Shown piece by piece: positions 17,256-26,311 of a stretch of 64,000 bases of DNA. The position numbers were made by a program, and so were the translations under genes. The notes under the pieces were generated by a model. That model had not been told where the DNA came from and ran no database searches. It saw only the letters and a program-made list of their open reading frames with translations. Origin of the DNA: Desulfofalx alkaliphila DSM 12257 (GTDB lineage Bacteria; Bacillota; Desulfotomaculia; Desulfotomaculales; Desulfohalotomaculaceae); NCBI RefSeq assembly GCF_000711975.1, contig NZ_JONT01000004.1, positions 62,001 to 126,000 on the forward strand, in the 5' to 3' direction. Numbering within the stretch: position 1 is the stretch's first letter; every line of letters begins with the position of its first letter.

Positions 17256-18413
17256 ATGCAAAGGGCAAAAAGGATTAAGGCTTTAGATTCAGCTATTTTT
17301 AGCGAAATGACCAGAAGAAAACAAGAGGTGGAATCGAGAAATATTAAAGTAATCAACTTAGGTATTGGCAGTCCTGATCGCAACCCGGCGCCACATGTTA
17401 TCGAAACAATGAAACAGGCTATGGATAAACCAGGAAACTTTACTTATCCAATTACCGGCAAACCAGAGCTTCATAGGGCTGTGGCAAATTGGTATGCTAA
17501 AAGGTTTGGCGTACATCTGGATCCCGACAATGAAGTGCTGATTCTGATGGGCTCACAGGATGGTTTAGGTCATATTTCCCTTGCCTATATCAACCCCGAT
17601 GATATTGCCCTGGTCCCAGACCCCGGGTATCCCATTTACTCTGCCAGCATATTGTTGACCCAGGGAAAAATCTACCCTATGCCTCTGCTGGCTGAAAATA
17701 ATTATTTGCCAAAACTAAGTGATATCCCACCGGATATTGCCAAGGCAGCAAAGTTAATGTGGCTAAATTATCCTAACAACCCTGTTGCAGCGGTGGCAGA
17801 CCTAGGCTTTTTTGAAAAAGTTGTGGATTTTGCCAAGGAGTATGATATATTGGTTTGTCATGATGCGGCCTATTCGGAGCTGGCCTACGATGGATACAAA
17901 CCGGTTAGCTTCTTACAAGTTCCCGGTGCCAAGGATGTGGGGGTAGAATTTCACTCGCTATCCAAAACCTACAATATGGCCGGATGTCGCTGTGGTTTTG
18001 TTGTGGGAAACCAAAGTGTAATAGAAGCCCTGGCCCTGGTTAAGTCAAACATCGATTATGGGGTATTTAGCGTGGTACAAGAGGGTGCCATTGCAGCACT
18101 TAATGGCCCACAAGATTCGGTGGTTGAAAATGCTCGTATTTATCAGCAGCGAAGGGATGTGTTAGTTGATGGGCTGTCAGAATTGGGCTGGGAAATCCCC
18201 AGACCGAAGGCATCTATGTTTTTGTGGGCACCACTGCCCTTTGGCTACAAATCATCCCGTGAATTTGCAATTGATTTGCTGGAGAAAACAGGGGTGTTAG
18301 TAATTCCGGGCATTGCCTTTGGCCAGCAGGGAGAAGGTTATGTGCGTATTGCTTTGGTGCAAGAAGAAGAGCTGTTGATAGAGAGCATTAACAGAATCAA
18401 AGAAAAATTTTAG
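17256..18413 (+). CDS. class I/II aminotransferase, probably LL-diaminopimelate aminotransferase
   Basis: A PLP-dependent aminotransferase of 385 residues. The lysine that binds PLP is in SLSKTYNMAGCRCGF (near residue 235), with PDPGYPIY, NYPNNPVAAV and the C-terminal GEGYVRIALV arginine also seen. The sequence resembles the DapL group that converts tetrahydrodipicolinate directly to LL-diaminopimelate for lysine and peptidoglycan synthesis. Related alanine/aspartate aminotransferases cannot be excluded by eye. ACGGAGGT precedes ATG 17256. It closes the dipeptidase-PHP-aminotransferase run. Confidence 0.82.
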   Translation: MQRAKRIKALDSAIFSEMTRRKQEVESRNIKVINLGIGSPDRNPAPHVIETMKQAMDKPGNFTYPITGKPELHRAVANWYAKRFGVHLDPDNEVLILMGSQDGLGHISLAYINPDDIALVPDPGYPIYSASILLTQGKIYPMPLLAENNYLPKLSDIPPDIAKAAKLMWLNYPNNPVAAVADLGFFEKVVDFAKEYDILVCHDAAYSELAYDGYKPVSFLQVPGAKDVGVEFHSLSKTYNMAGCRCGFVVGNQSVIEALALVKSNIDYGVFSVVQEGAIAALNGPQDSVVENARIYQQRRDVLVDGLSELGWEIPRPKASMFLWAPLPFGYKSSREFAIDLLEKTGVLVIPGIAFGQQGEGYVRIALVQEEELLIESINRIKEKF

Positions 18414-18523
18414 CTATAATTTATGGATTTAGCCACCAAGAAAACTGTGTTAATTAGCTAATGTCTATTTATACCCCTGTATGCATATACTACAAATAAT
18501 GCTTTTACAGGGACGGTGATTTT

Positions 18524-18820
18524 GTGGTAGAACACAATATCTACCTTCAAAGCAAAGAAGAAATAAGCAAAAGTGAGTATATTATTTACCTGCAGAACAA
18601 GGTACAAGAATTGGAGGATAAGGTTGAGCAGTTAAGACTAAGCCGCAGGGTATTGATGAATTTAATTGAAAAGATAGAACGTGAAAAGAATAGCTTAATG
18701 GAAAAATTAGAAAGAGAAAATAAAAAATTGCATAAAAGTAATTATCGATACGCCAAAAGACTGCTTAACCAAAACCTGCTAATTGCAGAGCTGCAATCTA
18801 AATTGTCAAATTCAAATTAA
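18524..18820 (+). CDS. small coiled-coil protein
   Basis: A 98-residue, highly charged, almost wholly helical protein with heptad-like spacing (YLQNKVQELEDKVEQLRLS, then LMEKLERENKKLHK). No known domain is recognised. GTG 18524 follows AGGGACGGTGA. It stands alone between the aminotransferase and a terminator, so it is probably transcribed separately. Confidence 0.6.
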   Translation: MVEHNIYLQSKEEISKSEYIIYLQNKVQELEDKVEQLRLSRRVLMNLIEKIEREKNSLMEKLERENKKLHKSNYRYAKRLLNQNLLIAELQSKLSNSN

Positions 18821-18836
18821 AACAGCCGATTTCTAT

Positions 18837-18866
18837 ACCCCGGGTTAACTCCGGGGTTATATTTTT
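18837..18866. terminator. bidirectional terminator
   Basis: ACCCCGG-GTTAACT-CCGGGGT (18837-18857) followed by a T-rich run on the plus strand. It lies between the convergent coiled-coil and HD-domain genes. Confidence 0.75.
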
Positions 18867-18868
18867 AA

Positions 18869-19396
18869 CTAATATTTGCTGTCTGCCTCTTGTAAAATTA
18901 TTAATTCTTTTGAAGCATTTCTTATCTTGCAATGGTGATTGCGGATTAAATATACCACCTGGTCGTTTACACCAATTGACTGGGCAAATTGGGCACCTCT
19001 GACATCATGTGTCTGCTGAATAAAAAAAGCCCTCCCCAGCGAACCCAACTCACCCTTCTCGCCATACTTGGTTAATTTATATGCTAATTTAGGAGCCAGG
19101 CGTCGTGTTAGTACGATTACGACACGATGCCATGTTTTTACTTCTCCTTTTTTTTTGCCGCAATCGTGTAATAATGCTGCTTTGATTAATACCGGCCCCT
19201 TAATCTTGGGGCTTTTTTCTAACATAGCCAGGCAGTGATAAGACACGTTAAGGCAATGTCTTTGTGTAGGAATATCCATTTGATAAAAAAGGTCTTGTTC
19301 CTTAGTATTTAATATTTTAGTAATAAAGCTTCTGTCTTGATCATTAAGTTTGCTGCAAATTGCTGAAATAAATTGCTTAATTCTAATCCAGCACAT
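18869..19396 (-). CDS. HD-domain protein
   Basis: A 175-residue protein with an HD phosphohydrolase signature: conserved His in QRHCLNVSYHCL, then ALLHDCGKKKGE, and a late HHCKIRN. Such proteins usually hydrolyse nucleotides or cyclic nucleotides; the substrate is unknown. AAGGGGA lies upstream of ATG 19396. It is divergent from cobU with about 200 bases between them. Confidence 0.75.
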   Translation of the reverse strand: MCWIRIKQFISAICSKLNDQDRSFITKILNTKEQDLFYQMDIPTQRHCLNVSYHCLAMLEKSPKIKGPVLIKAALLHDCGKKKGEVKTWHRVVIVLTRRLAPKLAYKLTKYGEKGELGSLGRAFFIQQTHDVRGAQFAQSIGVNDQVVYLIRNHHCKIRNASKELIILQEADSKY

Positions 19397-19494
19397 GATA
19401 ATCCCCTTAGACGTAAAATAAAAACCTAATATATATTTATTATACTGTAAATAGCGCCTACTAAAAACATTATCTCAATTATAACTGTATTAAA

Positions 19495-19523
19495 GAAGGA
19501 ATTTGTATTTAAACATAGAAAAC
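19495..19523 (+). promoter_or_regulatory. SigH-like promoter upstream of cobU
   Basis: GAAGGAATT (19495-19503), 11 bases, ATAGAAAAC (19515-19523). One mismatch (GAAA for GAAT) to the SigH consensus. Confidence 0.35.
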
Positions 19524-19538
19524 CTCAAATATAAATGA

Positions 19539-19556
19539 TTGTTACATATGTAACAA
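19539..19556. promoter_or_regulatory. Rex-like palindromic operator upstream of cobU
   Basis: The perfect 18-bp palindrome TTGTTACATATGTAACAA matches the clostridial Rex consensus TTGTTAANNNNTTAACAA at all but one symmetric pair. Its position downstream of a possible transcription start would allow NADH-sensitive repression. The factor is inferred. Confidence 0.5.
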
Positions 19557-19600
19557 ACTGAATGAATTCTTTGTTTTTATTATTTGGGGTGGTGAAAACT

Positions 19601-20170
19601 GTGGGTAAAGATAACCTTATAGTTGTTATCGGCGGGGCGCGTAGTGGGAAAAGCAAATTTGCAGAAAACTTAGCAGCCGGCTTGGGCAAAAATGTTACTT
19701 ATATAGCCACTGCGGCTGTGGTAGACAGTGAGATGGCCAATAAGATCGCCCAATTGAAGTCAAGAAGGCCTAAACATTGGCATACCATTGAAGAAACCTT
19801 AGAAATAGTAGATATTGTAGGTGAACTGGGACAAAAAGCTGACGTTATTCTGGTGGACTGTTTAACGGTTTGGCTGTCAAATTTACTGCTAAACTCAACA
19901 AGTGCCGGCCCAAGTTTATCTTGGCCAAAGAAGGAAAGCTACATTTTAAATGAGGTAGAAAGATTGTCTCGGACAGCTAAAGAATGCCAGGCTACAGTTA
20001 TTATTGTAACCAATGAGATAAGTCTTGGTTTGTTACCTGATAATAAATTAGGCCGCGCCTTTCGTGATGTGACGGGTGCCGCAAATCAAATCATTGCAAG
20101 GTACGCTGATAAGGTTTATCTTACTGTGGCAGGTATTCCTGTGGAACTAAAATCTCTTACCCACAGGTAG
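19601..20170 (+). CDS. cobU: bifunctional adenosylcobinamide kinase/guanylyltransferase CobU
   Basis: CobU phosphorylates adenosylcobinamide and attaches GMP in the nucleotide-loop assembly of cobalamin. The 189-residue product has Walker A GGARSGKS (residues 11-18), the SRRPKHWHTIEET motif that carries the guanylylated histidine, DCLTVWLSNLL and VTNEISLGLLPDN. GTG 19601 has GGGGTGGTG 6 bases upstream; the ATG at 19562 lacks one. It stands alone: no other cob gene and no cobalamin riboswitch are visible nearby. Confidence 0.93.
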   Translation: MGKDNLIVVIGGARSGKSKFAENLAAGLGKNVTYIATAAVVDSEMANKIAQLKSRRPKHWHTIEETLEIVDIVGELGQKADVILVDCLTVWLSNLLLNSTSAGPSLSWPKKESYILNEVERLSRTAKECQATVIIVTNEISLGLLPDNKLGRAFRDVTGAANQIIARYADKVYLTVAGIPVELKSLTHR

Positions 20171-20263
20171 AATAAAAATACAATACTGTATCCAACCGGC
20201 AACCGGAAAATTTAATTATAGTTACCAAAACTGTATAATTATTGCGCTTCACAGCATACCCGG

Positions 20264-20293
20264 CGCTATTTTTTTAATAGCGTCCTTCTTTTT
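20264..20293 (+). terminator. probable cobU terminator
   Basis: CGCTATT (20264-20270) and AATAGCG (20276-20282) form a 7-bp stem, followed by TCCTTCTTTTT. A modest terminator, about 95 bases after the cobU stop. Confidence 0.5.
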
Positions 20294-20397
20294 CCACTTA
20301 GTATTTAAACGAAAGAGCTGGGTAATAAATATAGAGAATAAATGATATTTAATAAAATTAATTTGTATGTACTATAGAAAGCTAATAAAAAAAATGA

Positions 20398-20403
20398 TAT
20401 AAT
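20398..20403 (+). promoter_or_regulatory. -10 box for the riboswitch transcript
   Basis: Perfect TATAAT about 30 bases ahead of the c-di-AMP aptamer. The -35 region (TAGAAA around 20375) is poor. Confidence 0.45.
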
Positions 20404-20433
20404 TTAACTGGTATAAATTTTAAAATTAAATTT

Positions 20434-20570
20434 TTCCTCTATACCGCTGAATTCTTTTTATTAAAGAAGCGGAGGAACCGAATTTTTGGGGTGAATCCCG
20501 TATGGGTAGGGTTACTTTCGACCCGAATCCGTCAGCTAACTTCGCAAGCGTTTGAGAGAGGGGAAAGCAA
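20434..20570 (+). promoter_or_regulatory. c-di-AMP riboswitch (ydaO/yuaA class)
   Basis: The aptamer shows the hallmark blocks in order: ACCGCTGAATTC, AGCGGAGGAACC, GGGGTGAATCC, GGGTAGGG, then CCCGAATCCGTCAGCTAAC and the following CGCAAGCGTTTGAGAGAGGGG. In this class c-di-AMP binding favours transcription termination of genes for osmolyte and ion handling and cell-wall remodelling. It is followed by a terminator and controls the glutamate 2,3-aminomutase gene. Confidence 0.93.
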
Positions 20571-20642
20571 TACCTTTAATTAAGGTAAGGCTTAGTTAAA
20601 ATCGCCCAAAATCCCCGTTCTCAAACGAACTGGGTTTTTTGT
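20549..20642 (+). terminator. riboswitch expression platform: terminator with competing antiterminator
   Basis: The terminator stem pairs the AATCCCCGTTC region (20610-20620) with GAACTGGGTTT (20627-20637), ending in a T run. The aptamer 3' strand CGTTTGAGAGAGGGG (20549-20563) can instead pair with CCCCGTTCTCAAACG (20613-20627): 14 of 15 positions, including one G-U. The two structures share the terminator 5' strand, so ligand-bound aptamer leaves the terminator free to form and the ligand-free RNA reads through. Confidence 0.8.
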
Positions 20643-20686
20643 TTTATTCGGCTAACATTTTACACTATTCTAGAGGGGGTTTGTTA

Positions 20687-21943
20687 ATGGCTGTAAATTT
20701 ATTGAATGAAAACAAATTTACAAAAAAAGAAAAATACAAGATTGCCCTCAAAAGAGCAGAAGAGTTGAAGGGTAGAATTAGTGATTATTTAATTAATAAG
20801 GAATCCATATACACAGGATTCGATCTGCAACACGATATTAACAAACGTAAGGAAAAATTGTTGAAGCTATTTAATGCCACTGAGGAACAGTGGAATGATT
20901 GGAAATGGCAAATGGCTAACCGTATAAGAGACATAGAGACACTGTCTGCTATATTTGATATTGATGAAAAAGATTTGGAGGACATTACAAAGGTTGGCAA
21001 TAAGTTTCGCTGGGCTATCTCGCCTTATTATGCCAGTTTGATGGAATATAATACCAAAGATCCCATTTGGTTACAGGCAGTGCCTTCAAGGGAGGAGTTA
21101 TGCGACAAAAGTGGCGTTGATGATCCCATGGCTGAGGAATTTACTTCTCCGGCTCCGGCTATCACACGAAGGTATCCCGATAGGTTAATCATTAATGTCA
21201 CCAATCAATGTGCAATGTATTGCCGTCATTGCCAGAGAAGACGTAACATTGGTGAAGTAGACAAACACAAACCCAAAAAGATGTTAGAAGAATCACTGGC
21301 CTACATTCGTGCCAATAAAGAAATAAGAGATGTGTTAATTACCGGCGGTGATGCACTGTTACTCTCTGACAGTATGATAGATTGGTTATTAGGTGAATTG
21401 GATAAAATTGAACATGTGGAAATAAAGCGTTTGGGCACAAGGACCCTTGTTACTATGCCACAGCGCATTACACCGCAATTGTGTAGCATAATAGAAAAAC
21501 ACCCTCCCATTTATATAAATACTCAATTTAATCACCCCAGAGAAATAACTCCAGAAGCAAAGCAAGCCTGTGATATGTTAATTAAAGCCGGTGCAGTACT
21601 AGGAAATCAGGCTGTACTATTGAAAGGTGTTAATAACAATCCGCATATAATGAAAAAATTAAACCATCAATTATTAAAGATAAGAGTTCGACCCTATTAT
21701 ATATTCCATGCAAAACAGGTAACCGGCACAAAACATTTTATAACCTCAGTGGATGAAGGCCTGGAAATAATTGATAAGTTAAGGGGCTATACCTCTGGAC
21801 TTGCGGTGCCTACCTATATTATTAATGCCCCCAATGGTTACGGCAAAACACCGATTTTGCCCCAGTATGTAATAAATAAAACAGACAAAGATATTACCAT
21901 ACGCACCTGGGAAAAAAGGGTAATGCACTGTAAAGTTAATTAA
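20687..21943 (+). CDS. eam: glutamate 2,3-aminomutase (KamA-family radical SAM enzyme)
   Basis: A 418-residue radical-SAM, PLP-dependent aminomutase. The cluster motif is C175xxxC179xxC182 (QCAMYCRHC). The closest described relatives are lysine 2,3-aminomutases, but the two aspartates that hold the lysine side chain (D293 and D330 in the Clostridium subterminale enzyme) are replaced here by K343 (in IFHAKQVTG) and N380 (in IINAPNGYGK), the pair reported for glutamate 2,3-aminomutase, with the same 37-residue spacing. The product would be beta-glutamate, an osmolyte. ATG 20687 follows AGAGGGGG. Control by the c-di-AMP riboswitch just upstream fits osmotic function. No beta-lysine acetyltransferase gene is adjacent. 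Confidence 0.87.
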   Translation: MAVNLLNENKFTKKEKYKIALKRAEELKGRISDYLINKESIYTGFDLQHDINKRKEKLLKLFNATEEQWNDWKWQMANRIRDIETLSAIFDIDEKDLEDITKVGNKFRWAISPYYASLMEYNTKDPIWLQAVPSREELCDKSGVDDPMAEEFTSPAPAITRRYPDRLIINVTNQCAMYCRHCQRRRNIGEVDKHKPKKMLEESLAYIRANKEIRDVLITGGDALLLSDSMIDWLLGELDKIEHVEIKRLGTRTLVTMPQRITPQLCSIIEKHPPIYINTQFNHPREITPEAKQACDMLIKAGAVLGNQAVLLKGVNNNPHIMKKLNHQLLKIRVRPYYIFHAKQVTGTKHFITSVDEGLEIIDKLRGYTSGLAVPTYIINAPNGYGKTPILPQYVINKTDKDITIRTWEKRVMHCKVN

Positions 21944-21970
21944 CCGATAAAAAAATAAGAGTTTATATTT

Positions 21971-22001
21971 AAGAGCTTATATTTTAAGCTCTTATTTTTT
22001 T
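21971..22001 (+). terminator. eam terminator
   Basis: AAGAGCTT (21971-21978) pairs with AAGCTCTT (21985-21992), followed by A and eight T. Confidence 0.85.
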
Positions 22002-22062
22002 AACATAAAGACCCTCCTCACTTAATAAATTATTATAAAAATTACCTAAGGGAGGGGGTTAG

Positions 22063-22386
22063 ATGACCTTTGAGCAGAAGATGGTCATCATTTTTTTTAC
22101 TGCTTTGGGGGTGGTGCTTGGCGCCGCTCTCATAGGTTCTGCTTCTTCAATAATGGTGCGTCAACCTCCGGTCACCACAATGGTAAGAATTGCCGGTGAG
22201 ATAAAAATTTGGGCCATTGTTGCTGCAATTGGAGGTACTTTCACTGCCATTGAAGTTCTAGAATCCGGTATATTTGACGGGGAATTTAGAGCGGTAATTA
22301 AACAACTTTTATATGTATTGAGTGGCTTTGCCGGGGCACAGGTGGGATATTTTTTAATATTGTATTTAGCGGGTGGTAACAATTGA
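22063..22386 (+). CDS. ytrH: sporulation membrane protein YtrH
   Basis: YtrH is a mother-cell membrane protein of SigE control in B. subtilis that contributes to cortex/spore maturation. The 107-residue product has three to four hydrophobic segments, with the conserved ALIGSASSIMVRQPPVTTMV and KIWAIVAAIGGTFTAIE. AGGGAGGGGG precedes ATG 22063. The stop overlaps the next start by 4 bases. I saw no convincing SigE promoter in the 60 bases upstream. Confidence 0.85.
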   Translation: MTFEQKMVIIFFTALGVVLGAALIGSASSIMVRQPPVTTMVRIAGEIKIWAIVAAIGGTFTAIEVLESGIFDGEFRAVIKQLLYVLSGFAGAQVGYFLILYLAGGNN

Positions 22387-22871
22387 ATATAACTGCAATA
22401 AGATTAATTTCGGCTATATTCATTGGAATACTTTTAGGTGCCTCGGGCATGAATTTATACATTAGCAATCAATACGAGAAGTTAATTGCTAAAAACAGAG
22501 CCTTAGAAGAAGAGTTGATTAACACACAGAAAAGCCTGGAGGAATTAAAGGGAAGATTAGAGCAGCAGCAGCGAAAAAGCATTATTGCCCAGATAAAACC
22601 TCAACTGGTTATTAATGTCACCGAAGATATGCCCAGTTACGCAGTAACCAGTGCCAAACTTGACGGGGAAAAGAAAATAACAGAGCTACTTGAACCTTTT
22701 AAAGGGCAGGAGGTTAATGGGACAAATTTTAATTTAATCGCCAGAATTATTGACGGAAGGGAATTTGAGAGTGAAGGTAGAAGATATGTTTTAAAAGTTG
22801 ATGTGGTGGTAGCCACAGAAGAGTTATTAGTTTTCGCCACCGCAGACCTATTAAAGACAATTGAATATTAA
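22383..22871 (+). CDS. ytrI: YtrI-like sporulation membrane protein
   Basis: A 162-residue protein with an N-terminal transmembrane helix (about 5-24), a coiled coil (about 28-70, EKLIAKNRALEEELINTQ) and a C-terminal beta-rich domain (ADL...). Position directly after ytrH, with a TTG start overlapping its stop, identifies it as the YtrI partner; sequence similarity alone is weaker. Both are likely made in the mother cell during sporulation. Confidence 0.75.
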   Translation: MNITAIRLISAIFIGILLGASGMNLYISNQYEKLIAKNRALEEELINTQKSLEELKGRLEQQQRKSIIAQIKPQLVINVTEDMPSYAVTSAKLDGEKKITELLEPFKGQEVNGTNFNLIARIIDGREFESEGRRYVLKVDVVVATEELLVFATADLLKTIEY

Positions 22872-22932
22872 GACATAACTGCCACTGCTTTGGACAAAAT
22901 ATCAATAATAAATACAAAAGGAGTGGTGGTTT

Positions 22933-23157
22933 ATGGAAGAGTACTTGCGAGCCAGGGTACCATGGAGCACTGAACCAAGTTTATCTACTAAAACAGAAGA
23001 AGTGGGTATAGATTTTGATTCCTTTATTGAAGGTCTAAAAAACGATAAGACAGATGCTGAGATGGCTCAAGAATTTGGTGTAACCGAAAAAACAATCGGC
23101 CACCTAAGACATCATTTTATTACCAGAGGCATTGGATCAATTATGGGTCAAGATTAA
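22933..23157 (+). CDS. small helix-turn-helix protein
   Basis: A 74-residue protein. The N-terminal 25 residues look disordered; residues 28-62 (FIEGLKNDKTDAEMAQEFGV and TEKTIGHLRHHFIT) form a plausible helix-turn-helix like that of sigma-region-4 or LuxR-type domains. GGAGTGGTGG lies before ATG 22933. Its target is unknown; it could act on the adjacent ytr genes or fxsA, but nothing in the sequence shows that. Confidence 0.65.
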   Translation: MEEYLRARVPWSTEPSLSTKTEEVGIDFDSFIEGLKNDKTDAEMAQEFGVTEKTIGHLRHHFITRGIGSIMGQD

Positions 23158-23164
23158 ATACTAC

Positions 23165-23190
23165 AGGGCCAAGCCTGGCCCTTTTTATTT
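23165..23190 (+). terminator. terminator after the small HTH gene
   Basis: AGGGCC-AAGCCT-GGCCCT (23165-23182) followed by TTTTTATTTT. Confidence 0.85.
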
Positions 23191-23233
23191 TATAGTTTGA
23201 TATATTAAGATGAGGATAAGGGAGAGATTTGTT

Positions 23234-23632
23234 TTGTTAGGCCGTTTATTATTATTTTTTATTATTGTTCCGTTTATTGAGATAACAATACTAATTAGAC
23301 TTGGCGACTATATAGGATTTTGGCCCACTTTCGGACTGGTTATTCTAACGGGCCTTATAGGCCTTGTTATAATACGAACACAAGGTTTCTATATGCTACA
23401 ACGCATTAGAAATGATGTTGCTATGGGAGTGCCGCCGGCACAGGCACTTATTGACGGCCTGTATTTATTAATTGGCGGCATATTATTAATAGTTCCTGGG
23501 CTAATAACTGACTTTATAGGTTTATTACTGCTGTTTCCTGTTTTCCGTTTTATGATTAACAGGTTGCTAACCCCATGGTTAATTGGCAAATTACATAAAA
23601 GCGGTGGATTTTATTATCGACGTTGGCAGTAG
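23234..23632 (+). CDS. fxsA: FxsA family membrane protein
   Basis: FxsA is a small cytoplasmic-membrane protein whose E. coli member relieves phage T7 exclusion by F plasmid; its normal role is unclear. The 132-residue product has three transmembrane helices and conserved family features: IEITILIRLGDYIGFWPT, RTQGF, GVPPAQALIDGLY and PGLITDFIGLLLLFPVFR. TTG 23234 is preferred, with GGAGAG 7 bases upstream; ATG 23210 lacks a ribosome binding site. Confidence 0.85.
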   Translation: MLGRLLLFFIIVPFIEITILIRLGDYIGFWPTFGLVILTGLIGLVIIRTQGFYMLQRIRNDVAMGVPPAQALIDGLYLLIGGILLIVPGLITDFIGLLLLFPVFRFMINRLLTPWLIGKLHKSGGFYYRRWQ

Positions 23633-23676
23633 GATGGAAATTAACTGCAGCTTAACTTTAATTGATATTAATTGTA

Positions 23677-23685
23677 TGTTATAAT
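23677..23685 (+). promoter_or_regulatory. extended -10 promoter of guaB
   Basis: TGTTATAAT, an extended -10 element, about 45 bases before the guaB start. The -35 region is weak. Confidence 0.5.
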
Positions 23686-23706
23686 ACAAAATTATTATAG
23701 ATTTAG

Positions 23707-25185
<1,479 letters not shown>

Positions 25186-25232
25186 TTTAGCGGTCAAGGA
25201 TTTATTCTTGACACGGCCGGTTAAATAAAAAT

Positions 25233-25258
25233 GGGCGGGGTTAACCCGCCCTTATTAA
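25233..25258. terminator. bidirectional terminator between guaB and acuA
   Basis: A 7-bp GC stem GGGCGGG / CCCGCCC (25233-25251) between converging genes, with A-rich DNA on the left and T-rich DNA on the right, as expected for a terminator usable in both directions. Confidence 0.8.
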
Positions 25259-25259
25259 T

Positions 25260-25925
25260 TTAAGTATATCTACTTCTAAAAGTAAGCTCTTCAAAGCGCT
25301 GAATAGCTTCCTTTGGCACATTTTTTCCAATTCTAACCATCAAAACATTGGCCGGATGCTCCAGTATATCAGGATCATCGGTGGCCCGCTTTCTTAGACC
25401 CACACTGCTAAAAAGTTTAGTCAACATTCGTTGATAATCCCACATTGTTAAATTGCTACCGCGCAAATCCCAATGCCAACAGTATTCAATTGTAATGATA
25501 ATAAAATCCTCTGCAAAGCCATTGTTAATAATAGCTTCTTTTAGTAAGTGGTGAGCAACTCGATATTTTCGCCAGCTTTTTGTAATTTCAATAGCACCCA
25601 ACTCTAAAACCCAGGGGTGTTTATGCCAGCGACTATATTCGTCTGGATGATGAAAAGTCACATACCCTATAATTTCATTGTTATGCCGAGCGATAAAAAC
25701 TCTTCCGTTTGGTATGTCCGTAATTTTAATTAATGACTCCTTTTGGCGCTTTGCCGGTCGGAAATTATTTAAATCTTCATTAATAGTGAGACGGGATAGA
25801 TAACTTGCCGATACAGGTCCCTCTAGATGTATTGAACCCTGTGGTGTAAAGATTAAGCCTTTAACAACCTGTATATCTTTTTGGTTTAATGTTTTCTCAT
25901 CAGGATCATAAATAGCCATACTCAT
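25260..25925 (-). CDS. acuA: AcuA-type GNAT protein acetyltransferase
   Basis: B. subtilis AcuA acetylates and inactivates acetyl-CoA synthetase AcsA. The 221-residue product has a GNAT core (VFIARHNNEIIGYVTFHHP; LELGAIEITKSWRKYRVAHH, which includes the acetyl-CoA-binding loop) flanked by AcuA-like ends. The first codons are ATG AGT ATG; GGGGG directly precedes the first ATG, so the second ATG (25919) may be used. It is not next to acuB/acuC here; an AcuC-like deacetylase is encoded at 56.9 kb and an acyl-CoA synthetase at 34.7 kb. Confidence 0.82.
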   Translation of the reverse strand: MSMAIYDPDEKTLNQKDIQVVKGLIFTPQGSIHLEGPVSASYLSRLTINEDLNNFRPAKRQKESLIKITDIPNGRVFIARHNNEIIGYVTFHHPDEYSRWHKHPWVLELGAIEITKSWRKYRVAHHLLKEAIINNGFAEDFIIITIEYCWHWDLRGSNLTMWDYQRMLTKLFSSVGLRKRATDDPDILEHPANVLMVRIGKNVPKEAIQRFEELTFRSRYT

Positions 25926-26224
25926 CCCCCATCACCCTTTCGTGAATCAATTCACTTATAATGACGCTTTTTCCACTGGGGTGCAAATATTACTCTTTGG
26001 ACTGTAAAAACTACCACTTACTATTCATTATATGCCAATTGTCACTAAAATTACAAGACAAATAATTTATTTCTTATCTTATTTACCGGATGATCTGGCC
26101 TGCGGGGCCTGTTGCCTGGGGGCATCTTTTACCGCAATGGGCAGCAAAGCTCTATTTCTCTATTCTGGCTAAGCAAATTGTAAAAAACTGTAGGAAATAT
26201 CTGTAAAAAATTTACATTGTTTAA
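25926..26224. other. intergenic region upstream of acuA
   Basis: No gene is supported here. The minus strand carries a TATAAT (about 26031-26036) that may be part of the acuA promoter. A patch at about 26090-26160 is much richer in G+C than its surroundings and is open in several frames, but no ribosome binding site precedes any of them. Confidence 0.4.
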
Positions 26225-26253
26225 GCAGGGATATGGCTATTTCCAGTGAATAT
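26225..26253 (+). promoter_or_regulatory. SigH-like promoter upstream of the winged-helix/coiled-coil gene
   Basis: GCAGGGATA (26225-26233), 11 bases, AGTGAATAT (26245-26253). One mismatch (AGGG for AGGA) to the SigH consensus; 59 bases before the start codon. Confidence 0.35.
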
Positions 26254-26311
26254 AATTATAGGTTAAAAATGGAAATTGTACATATATTCAGATTTAGGAA
26301 GGTGATTAAAA

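Noticed and set aside
19397-19600. Cobalamin riboswitch upstream of cobU
   Set aside because: The B12-box and the long conserved aptamer are not present in this short gap.
26094-26210. A 38-codon plus-strand frame beginning ATGATCTGG and minus-strand frames opposite
   Set aside because: No ribosome binding site, no recognisable product; recorded only as a GC-rich patch.
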